A stretch of DNA of 12,953 bases from Caldilineae bacterium (GTDB lineage Bacteria; Chloroflexota; Anaerolineae; J102), in NCBI GenBank assembly GCA_011176555.1, contig DUEF01000157.1, positions 1-12,953 of the forward strand. The letters run 5' to 3'. Below, in pieces: positions 6,708 through 12,953 of this stretch. The stretch's first letter is position 1. The number at the start of each line of letters is the position of its first letter. The notes beneath the pieces are model-generated. The model saw only the letters and a list, made by a program, of their open reading frames with translations. It was not told the origin of the DNA and did no database searches. The position numbers were made by a program, and so were the translations under genes.

Positions 6708-8297
6708 ATGAACCTTAAATCAATCATGTTGCCTGAAATCCTCGAATCCGATGTTTTGATCATTGGCAGTGGCATCGCCGGCTGCACGACAGCGTTGGAA
6801 TTGGCGGATGCGGGCGTCGATGTGATCATCGTCACCCGCGCCAGCGAGCCGCAGGAATCCAACACCTACTACGCTCAGGGCGGCATCATCTACCGCGGCG
6901 TCGACGATTCGCCCGACCTGCTGGCCGCAGACATCAGTCGCGCCGGCGCCGGGCACTGCAACCCCCGGGCCGTGCGCATTCTGGCCGAAGAGGGCCCGGA
7001 GCAATTCCGCCGCATCCTTTTGGAGCGCGTAGGCGTCGAGTTCGACCGCAACGCGGACGGCTCCTTATCGTTGGCGCGGGAGGGCGGACATTCGCAGCCG
7101 CGCATCGCCCACGTGGCCGACTACACCGGCAAGGCCATCGAAATCGCCCTGATCAAAGCCGTCCTCGCTCACCCCAACATCCGTTTGTTCACCGGCCACA
7201 CCGCGGTCGATCTGCTCACGCCCTCGCATCAGGGCCTCGACCGGCACAGCGTCTACGACCGCAGGCAGGTGGTGGGCGCTTATGTGTTCGATCAGGAAAC
7301 CGAGCAGGTGCGACGTTTTCTGGCGAAAGACACCGTGCTCGCCACCGGCGGTCTGGGCCAGATATTCCTGCGGACCAGCAATCCGGCCGGGGCCAGAGGC
7401 GATGGCCTGGCGATGGCCTACCGGGCCGGGGCGCGGGTGATCAACACCGAGTTCATCCAATTTCATCCCACCACCTTCCATCATCGCCATGCCCCGCATT
7501 TTCTGATTTCGGAGGCGGTGCGCGGGGCCGGGGCGCGCTTATGCCACGCGGACGGCGAACCCTTCATGCAAAAATATGCGCCCGAATGGAAAGACCTGGC
7601 CCCGCGCGATGTCGTCGCCCGCAGCATCCACCAGGAAATGCTGGAACGGGGCGTGCGCAATGTCTATCTCGACCTGGCTTCTTACATCCCCACCGCCGAG
7701 ATCCTCGACCACTTTCCCACCATCTACCAAAGTTGCAAAGCGCACGGCGTCGACATCACCACCGACCTGGTTCCCGTGGTGCCGGCCGCACACTATGCCA
7801 CGGGCGGCGTGTGGGTGGACGAAATGGGCCGCGCCACCATCCAAAATCTCTATGCCCTGGGCGAGGTGGCGTGCACCGGCCTGCATGGGGCCAACCGTCT
7901 GGCCAGCACCTCCCTGCTGGAAGGATTGGTCTGGGGGCGCCGCGTAGCGGCGGACATCGCCCCGCGCCTGCCCAATCAAACCTTGCATGACCCCGATGAC
8001 ATCCCGCCCTGGAGCGAAGAGGGCGTGGTCGCTTCTGATCCGGCCCTGATCAGCCAGGACATGAGTTCGATTCAGCACATCATGTGGAATTACGTGGGCC
8101 TGGTGCGCACCACAGATCGCCTGGAGCGAGCGATCCGCGAATTACGGCATCTGGAGACGGAAATCGAGAGTTTCTACCGCGCCACCCGCCTGTGCGATGG
8201 CTTGATCGGCCTGCGCCACGCCGTGCGCACCGCCCTGATTGTCACGCTGGCCGCCTGGAGCAACAAACAGAGCATGGGATCGCATTATCGGATCTAG
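6708..8297 (+). CDS. nadB: L-aspartate oxidase
   Basis: This flavoprotein oxidises L-aspartate to iminoaspartate, with oxygen or fumarate as acceptor, and feeds NadA. The 529 residues are the normal length. The N-terminal Rossmann motif is VLIIGSGIAGCTTALELADAG (16-36), which binds FAD. Also present are SNTYYAQGGI (51-60), ATGGLGQIF (212-220), the substrate-site QFHPTTF (251-257), VPAAHYATGGV (358-368), and TGLHGANRLASTSLLEGLVWG (400s), ending in the fumarate-reductase-type C-terminal helical domain with RATRLCDGLIGLRHA (491-505) and GSHYR near the end. The start at 6708 has no clear ribosome binding site; Met7 (6726) is an alternative that keeps the whole FAD fold. It lies 85 bases after nadA, behind the palindromic repeat, and is presumably in the same operon. 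Its stop is 7 bases from the stop of the convergent cytochrome gene. Confidence 0.96.
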   Translation: MNLKSIMLPEILESDVLIIGSGIAGCTTALELADAGVDVIIVTRASEPQESNTYYAQGGIIYRGVDDSPDLLAADISRAGAGHCNPRAVRILAEEGPEQFRRILLERVGVEFDRNADGSLSLAREGGHSQPRIAHVADYTGKAIEIALIKAVLAHPNIRLFTGHTAVDLLTPSHQGLDRHSVYDRRQVVGAYVFDQETEQVRRFLAKDTVLATGGLGQIFLRTSNPAGARGDGLAMAYRAGARVINTEFIQFHPTTFHHRHAPHFLISEAVRGAGARLCHADGEPFMQKYAPEWKDLAPRDVVARSIHQEMLERGVRNVYLDLASYIPTAEILDHFPTIYQSCKAHGVDITTDLVPVVPAAHYATGGVWVDEMGRATIQNLYALGEVACTGLHGANRLASTSLLEGLVWGRRVAADIAPRLPNQTLHDPDDIPPWSEEGVVASDPALISQDMSSIQHIMWNYVGLVRTTDRLERAIRELRHLETEIESFYRATRLCDGLIGLRHAVRTALIVTLAAWSNKQSMGSHYRI

Positions 8298-8304
8298 GCG
8301 TTGC

Positions 8305-9904
8305 TCATTGTTGCTCGTTGAGCAGCGCACTTGGTGCGATCTCATGGCACTCGGTGCAGGATTCTAGGGGGAATTCCTCTTCTTCGTGGAAGGGAGAATA
8401 AGGCTTCAGCCCCTCGGGGCCGTGGCAGGTCAGGCATTGGCCGATCCGGTCTTCACTGAGCGGATGGGGAATGCGGGGCACGAAGCTGGTTTCAACTTCC
8501 TCGTCGGCGGATGGAATGGCTGTCAAATCTTCGATGGGGGGCGGCAAATAGCCGCGTAGACCGGGCGCATCCAGCCCCGCCCATGTCCATTCCACGCCGT
8601 GGCAGGCGCTGTTGGCGCAGAAAGAGCTGTTATCCGCGCCGCCGCGATTGTAGGTGCTGTGGCAACCGACGCAAGTTTCGTCGAACTCCTGGCGATGTCG
8701 CGCCAGCCAATTGCTATCCTTGTGCGAGTCCGGTTCATTGTTGGCTTCCAGCATGATGGTCGGGGCCGGCAAACCAGGGCCGGCCAGCCGCGGGATGGTG
8801 TGGCAAATGTTGCATTCGAGGCGGATGGTTTGTCCCTCCGCGCTGACGTGTTTGCCATCATGACAGCGAAAACAGCCGGGAAATTCGCTATGCCCGAGAT
8901 TGTCGGGATGCGTCTTCCAGCCGATCTCCATCTTCGGGAAGATCGAACCGGTGTACATATCTTTGATGGTATTGATAGCCTGACGAACGAACGCCTGATT
9001 TTCGGCGTAGTACTCCGGGTAGTACTCCTGGTACCATGCGTCCAGGCTTTCGATTTCCGCCATTGCTTCTTCGTGACTTGCGTATTCATCTGCAAGAAGA
9101 CTTTCCGCTTTTGCACGAATGAAGGGGATACTCGGCTCCAGGCGTTTCTTGGCGATTGCTTCATCTACAAGATGTTCTGGATTTTCGAAGAGATGCGAGA
9201 CGCGATTATGGCAGTCGATGCAATCCATGCGGTGCAACTTATCCTGGTTTTCCGCGATATACTCTGGCGTAATGCCCGATTCGAGATCGTAAAACTCGGT
9301 GACTGTGCCGTCCTGATCCACCTCTCGCACGTAAGGAATTTCTTGTTTGAGCTTATCGGTAGGCAAATACCAGACTTCGCTTTCGATATGCCAGTGAATG
9401 CCTTTGCCCAGCCCTTCGCGCGTAGCCCCTCCCCCTGTTTTCATCGTCAGGATCGTGCGATTTTCTGTATTCTCTTCATCGTCCTGGTAGCGGCGTATCT
9501 GCTTGACGGTGTCGTACGAGAATTTCTCGGGGTTATGGCATTTCTCGCAGGTATCGCGTGCAGGGCGCATGCTGCGGACATAGATCGGCACCTCGTAATC
9601 CTGGGTTAGGGCGTAGACGACATGCCGTAGTTCCATTGCCTTGCGCGGAATCGCCAGCAATACTGATTCCTGACCGAGATGACAATCGACACAGGGGACG
9701 CGGGCATGAGGCGAATGCTGATAAGCGACGTATTCTGGCGGCATGGTATGACAACGTCGTGCCGCAAAATTGCGTGCTGTTGGTATATTCCCAGGCCGTC
9801 ACGCCCGCGGTGAAAACCACAGCGCCGGTGACGGCGAGGATGAACAGGATCACCAACGTAAGTTTCCAGCGTTCGCGAATCCAGCGTAGCGTTTTTCGTA
9901 TCAT
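8305..9904 (-). CDS. NapC/NirT-type decahaem cytochrome c, frameshifted in its first haem motif
   Basis: The N-terminus (MIRKTLRWIRERWK, then a hydrophobic helix at about 15-36) is a membrane anchor followed by TNSTQFCGTT, as in NapC/NirT quinol dehydrogenases. The frame then breaks. An extra T at 9753/9754 turns the expected CGTTCHTMPPEY into a frame that continues out of phase; removing it gives a 532-residue protein. The downstream frame (9744-8305) has nine more haem sites: CVDCH, CEKCH, CIDCH, CFRCH, CNICH, CVGCH, CANSACH (CX4CH), CLTCH and CTECH. Such proteins take electrons from menaquinol and pass them to periplasmic partners. Translation from the internal ATG at 9744 would lack the anchor and first haem. 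It is 37 bases downstream of the trihaem gene and shares a haem module with it. The frameshift is either a sequencing error or a real pseudogene. What the electrons reduce cannot be told. Confidence 0.85.
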
Positions 9905-9941
9905 GCATTTGGTCTCGGTGTGTGGGCGAAATGGTTCAGCC

Positions 9942-10424
9942 TCAATTGTCTAGGGCGCCGGCGTGGACCCAGGTGCAAATTAGGGCGAGGTCGCCAGGAT
10001 CAAGATGCGTGGGGTGCGCGGCCAACGGCATCCTCTGCACCAGGCATAGACGGCTGTGTTCGGCATCGCCAGGGTTGATCACCGGGCCGCCTTCGCTGCC
10101 GGCGATGACGCTTTCGTAGCTTGTCAGGTTCAAACTGTCGTCAGGGCCGTGACACTCCGTGCAGTTCGCTTCGAGCACCGGCAGAATATCGTTGTTGAAG
10201 CTGGGGATGTCTGGCAAGGGTACGGTGGGAAGCAGAGCCGCGTCCTCATCAGGCAGTTTATGGCAAACAAGGCAGTTTTGGTTGCGCAGTTCGCGATCTG
10301 TGTGCCAGAGCGTGTAGGGATAGAGGGTGTTCAGGCCATGACAGAAAAGACAATCCTCGCGTCCCTCATCGATGGCGTGTGGAACCGGCCCCGCGAACGG
10401 CTTCGAAGAAAGTGGCGAATTCAA
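9942..10424 (-). CDS. Small trihaem cytochrome c with a C-terminal PSCyt1-like domain; probably 5'-truncated
   Basis: The open frame begins at a TTG (10424) and gives 160 residues. Residues 13-60 hold two haem sites, CLFCH (25-29) and CLVCH (51-55), in a PH-xxx-EGREDCL module. Residues 75-160 form a monohaem cytochrome like the planctomycete PSCyt1 type: FNNDILPVLEANCTECHGP, then INPGD, a possible axial Met (RMP, near 132), and the terminal WVHAGALDN. Haem attachment needs export, yet there is no signal peptide. There is no ribosome binding site before the TTG and no ATG or GTG upstream before the in-frame stop TAG near 10527. The true N-terminus seems lost. It is transcribed towards the decahaem gene, 37 bases away, and was probably its soluble or membrane-linked electron partner. 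Confidence 0.75.
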   Translation of the reverse strand: MNSPLSSKPFAGPVPHAIDEGREDCLFCHGLNTLYPYTLWHTDRELRNQNCLVCHKLPDEDAALLPTVPLPDIPSFNNDILPVLEANCTECHGPDDSLNLTSYESVIAGSEGGPVINPGDAEHSRLCLVQRMPLAAHPTHLDPGDLALICTWVHAGALDN

Positions 10425-10527
10425 GATCGGCGAGATGACGAACGACGCCAGCGGCCAACTCGTACAGATTCGTGAGATCAGCGGACGTCCGTTGTGGGCC
10501 GGTGGCGGCCAAGGGCGATCCCGCTAG
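10372..10527 (+). pseudogene. Short plus-strand ORF, possible remnant of a gene end
   Basis: An open frame of 51 codons (ATG 10372, second ATG 10435, stop TAG 10525-10527) overlaps the start of the trihaem gene in antisense for its first 50 bases. The part beyond the overlap encodes FKIGEMTNDASGQLVQIREI followed by SGRPLWAGGG, with high G/C at third positions, which looks more like protein than the opposite strand does there. A hairpin with a T-run follows 28 bases later. I do not recognise the family. It could be the tail of a gene whose start was lost, or chance. Confidence 0.25.
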
Positions 10528-10554
10528 CCCGCGAACCGAATAATTCCCGTACTC

Positions 10555-10589
10555 AAAACCGCATTGGTCATCGGCCAGTGCGGTTTTTT
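10555..10589. terminator. Strong hairpin terminator, possibly bidirectional, between the MFS gene and the cytochrome genes
   Basis: Thirteen bases (10555-10567) pair fully with 10575-10587 around a 7-base loop, with one G-U pair. The plus strand ends in six T (10584-10589). The minus strand ends in four T that are part of the stem. It lies 71 bases after the MFS stop and would stop MFS transcripts before the cytochrome genes. The better T-run faces plus-strand transcription, though no intact plus gene ends here. Confidence 0.75.
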
Positions 10590-10660
10590 GATCTCCCGCA
10601 GTACGGCGAATCCACGCGCCGTATCACGCCCGACCGGTTGGCGCTTTCCAGCGCCGCTTA

Positions 10661-11863
10661 CTATCGCCCCGCCCACCAAAATGCGCCAATGGCCGCCAGG
10701 GAAGCGATGCCAACCAACAGGTAGAGTGCGGACAACGCCCCCGCCCCCGCCAGGGTCAGGCCCAGGATCGGCCCCGTAGCCAGACCGGCATCGTAGGCGG
10801 TGGCGTATGCGCCCAAAAACAATTGCGGGCGGGTGGAAGCGGCGGCGGTGGCGGTGGCGGCAGCCCCCAACGACACCGTGATGCCCGATCCCGCCAAAAA
10901 CACGAATGCCAGAAATAGAAATGACAACAAGCCGGTCGTGGCGACAGCGCCGATAAGCGCCACCAGTGACAGCGCCGACAAGCTGAGCGCCAACCGGCCC
11001 TGCCCCACCCGATCTGACATTTCACCCAACAACGGCTGCATAACCAAATCGGATAGCCAGCGCACGGCCAGCAGCATGCCCGTGATCGTGCCGAAACCGA
11101 TGCCCCACGTCGCCACCTGGTCGGAATCAAGACGAGATTGGAGAAACAGCGCTGCGGTCGAGACCAGGATCGCAATCGATGCCATGCTCAGGAAAGTCGC
11201 CAGCAGCACCGATGCTCGTTGCGGCGTCCGCAACGTCCGCAACCAGGCATCCAGCGGCTGGCGTTCGCTGTGGTCTGGCAGTCGCAGATGCGCGGGCCAA
11301 CGAACGTTGAGCGCCAGGGGAATGGATAGTGCCACCATCACCGCCACTGCGTATGCAGCGGTCTGGAAGCCAAACTGATCCCGCAGATAACCGCCCAAAA
11401 GGACTGAACTGGCGGCGCCGACGCTGATCACCGCGCCCAACAACCCCATCAGCCTGCCCCGCATTGGCTCTGGCCCCGCCCACACGGCCTGAAACCCGCC
11501 CAAGCGCAAGCCCGACCAGGCCAGGCCCCAGCCGATTCTCGCCACCAGGAACACCAGGAATCCCCAGCCTGTTCCGTACAACAGCGCCACGATCAGCCCC
11601 AAAATCGCGGAGCCAACGAAGGGCCAGCGCACGCCCCAACGCTCGAACAACATGCCGATCGGCGTATTGGCGAACAAGCGCACGATGCGGTTGGCGCTGA
11701 GCAGCAGCCCCACCAACGGCAGGGCGATACCCAAATTCTCGGCCTCCAGGGGCAACACCGCGTACAGCAGCGAATCGCCCATGATGCAGAGGCCGACAAC
11801 AGCGCCCGCCGTCAGCACCAGAGATTCGGGACGAGGAGCAGAGTTCGTCGCTCCGTCAGCCAT
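10661..11863 (-). CDS. Major facilitator superfamily transporter
   Basis: A 400-residue, highly hydrophobic product with about 12 membrane helices in two halves, joined by a polar loop near 190-212. The conserved loop-2 signature appears as PIGMLFERWGVRW (68-80) and its counterpart in the second half as LLGEMSDRVGQGR (278-290). An Ala/Gly-rich helix (331-343) and a final WWAGR tail follow. The substrate cannot be deduced. The architecture resembles drug/metabolite efflux or sugar-type MFS proteins. GAGGGAG lies right before the ATG. The stop of the secreted-protein gene is only 18 bases upstream, so the two are probably cotranscribed, although a functional link is uncertain. Confidence 0.93.
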   Translation of the reverse strand: MADGATNSAPRPESLVLTAGAVVGLCIMGDSLLYAVLPLEAENLGIALPLVGLLLSANRIVRLFANTPIGMLFERWGVRWPFVGSAILGLIVALLYGTGWGFLVFLVARIGWGLAWSGLRLGGFQAVWAGPEPMRGRLMGLLGAVISVGAASSVLLGGYLRDQFGFQTAAYAVAVMVALSIPLALNVRWPAHLRLPDHSERQPLDAWLRTLRTPQRASVLLATFLSMASIAILVSTAALFLQSRLDSDQVATWGIGFGTITGMLLAVRWLSDLVMQPLLGEMSDRVGQGRLALSLSALSLVALIGAVATTGLLSFLFLAFVFLAGSGITVSLGAAATATAAASTRPQLFLGAYATAYDAGLATGPILGLTLAGAGALSALYLLVGIASLAAIGAFWWAGR

Positions 11864-11881
11864 GCTCCCTCGACAAGACCA

Positions 11882-12953
11882 TCAGCGCAGCACCCACGGC
11901 AGCCACGAGTTCGTGAACGATGGCGTGCATTCTGGCTCGGGCCCCAGGAATGGCGTAAATTTCACCGCCAGCCCTGGCGTCAGAGGGGGATCGTTGGCGT
12001 AGGAATAGGACACGCCACGCGAACCATCGCTGTTTTCGATGCCCACATTGGCGAAATCGGGCCAGCTAACTTGTTGGTATTGCAAGAGGATGGTGTTGTC
12101 ACTGGCGTCGAGGATGATCTCGAATGTCTCGGGATTGCCCGACGACCAGTGCTCCACCTGATGGTATTCGATGACGAAACGGTCATCATCCAGCGCTTTG
12201 GTGTAGATCACGCCCTGCGCGCCTTCGGCGGGATTCAAGTCCTCGCCCAGACCGTAGATGGCGTTGTTGGGTGGGCCGATAAAGGGAACCACGCCATGCC
12301 ATTTGCTGTATCCCGCGCCGAAAGAGACAAAACCGTTGGAGCCGATGTAAAGCGTATCGTAGCTTTCGCCGTAAAAAATGAAGGGGAACGGCAACGGCAC
12401 CGTCGTCCAGGCGTCATCTTTGAGATTATGCGGCTCTCCGTCGGTGGCGTCGATCCAGGCGAAAGGTGCTGAGCATGAATCATCGCCATCGCCCACCACA
12501 TAATCGATGACCGGGTTGGCGATGAAATCGAGTGGGGTGGTGGCTGTCACCATAACGGTTTGGATTACATCCTCGAAGCCGGGAGCCGTCATCTGCACGG
12601 CATACGCCCCCTGTGGGACTTCCTCGATGACGTACTCGCCATTGGCGTCGGTCGTGGACAGAAAACCGGTCGGGGCATCCAGAAGTTTGACGGTCGCTCC
12701 GGCGACAGGGGCATAGGAATCAGGGGCCGGGGCGGGTAGGAGAACCTGTCCTCGTAGTTCGCCCGTTGGCAGCAAGGGCATATCCACACCCGAATGCATT
12801 ACTTGATCCTGCCTGATAGTGGCCGTGATGACTCCTGGTAGTGGCGTCAGATAACCAAAGGCATCTATCGTCACGGCATAGTCGCCAGCCCCAAGCAACA
12901 TTTCAAATGCACCATTGTCGTCCGTTTGCGTCGTCAGGGTATAGCCACCTCGC
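11882..12953 (-). CDS. C-terminal part of a large secreted protein with carboxypeptidase-regulatory-like domains (5' end beyond window)
   Basis: The frame is open through the right edge; its first 17 codons in the window (RGGYTLTTQTDDNGAFE) lie upstream of the internal Met at 12901, so that Met is not the start. The visible 356 residues contain one partial carboxypeptidase-regulatory-like beta sandwich (TDDNGAFEMLLGAGDYAVTI), a complete second one (LRGQVLLP to GAYAVQMTAPGFE), and a C-terminal beta-rich domain with PFPFIFYGESYDTLYIGSNG and a DDDRFVIEYHQV strand. The same arrangement is common at the end of secreted subtilisin-like (S8) peptidases and other adhesive exoproteins in Chloroflexota, but the catalytic part is not in view. 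The protein ends FTNSWLPWVLR, resembling a short C-terminal tail seen on many secreted proteins of this phylum. It lies 18 bases upstream of the MFS gene. Confidence 0.85.
   Translation of the reverse strand, partial: RGGYTLTTQTDDNGAFEMLLGAGDYAVTIDAFGYLTPLPGVITATIRQDQVMHSGVDMPLLPTGELRGQVLLPAPAPDSYAPVAGATVKLLDAPTGFLSTTDANGEYVIEEVPQGAYAVQMTAPGFEDVIQTVMVTATTPLDFIANPVIDYVVGDGDDSCSAPFAWIDATDGEPHNLKDDAWTTVPLPFPFIFYGESYDTLYIGSNGFVSFGAGYSKWHGVVPFIGPPNNAIYGLGEDLNPAEGAQGVIYTKALDDDRFVIEYHQVEHWSSGNPETFEIILDASDNTILLQYQQVSWPDFANVGIENSDGSRGVSYSYANDPPLTPGLAVKFTPFLGPEPECTPSFTNSWLPWVLR

Noticed and set aside
8310..8326. Seven-base-pair hairpin near the convergent nadB and cytochrome stops
   Set aside because: No T-run on either side, and it is inside the cytochrome coding sequence; not supported as a terminator.
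8599..9609. Plus-strand ORF of 336 codons
   Set aside because: Antisense to the multihaem cytochrome with its regular haem motifs.
9742..9766. Programmed ribosomal frameshift in the cytochrome gene
   Set aside because: No slippery heptamer, stem-loop or internal Shine-Dalgarno element fits; the nearest homopolymer is T4, 14 bases upstream. A sequencing error or mutation is simpler.

Overview
The window most likely comes from a Chloroflexota bacterium, of the Anaerolineae/Caldilineae kind. That placement is an inference from gene content: secreted lamin-tail (LTD) proteins with long Pro-Thr-Ser linkers, a T-box leader, a nadC-nadA-nadB cluster, NapC/NirT-type multihaem cytochromes, and a secreted protein ending in a short aromatic-Leu-Pro tail. 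Base composition is GC-rich and coding density is high. There are no tRNA or rRNA genes, CRISPR arrays or insertion sequences.

Layout. Bases 1-390 (minus strand) hold most of a T-box riboswitch whose regulated gene lies off the left edge. The UGG specifier and the UGGC antiterminator bulge both point to tRNA-Trp. Its promoter stands back to back with a plus-strand promoter that drives a 1192-residue secreted protein (595-4173) with four lamin-tail domains and a C-terminal OB-fold-like region. A small PspC-domain membrane protein (4257-4523) follows and ends in an intrinsic terminator. Next come nadC, nadA and nadB (4656-8297), the whole aspartate-to-nicotinate-mononucleotide route: NadB makes iminoaspartate, NadA makes quinolinate, NadC makes NaMN. 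nadC and nadA overlap by 4 bases; a palindromic repeat lies between nadA and nadB.

The rest is on the minus strand. Two c-type cytochrome genes run from 10424 to 8305: a short trihaem protein, then a decahaem NapC/NirT-like protein. They look damaged. The large one has a one-base insertion inside its first haem motif, and the small one has no export signal and no good start. Beside it on the plus strand is a short ORF followed by a strong hairpin, which may mark a rearrangement. Further right are an MFS transporter (11863-10661) and, 18 bases upstream of it, the C-terminal part of a large secreted protein that enters from the right edge.

No wholly new system is evident. The main points of interest are the tryptophan T-box with a repeat tract inside it, the broken cytochrome pair, and the multi-LTD surface protein with EF-hand-like loops and an orphan LPVTG motif.
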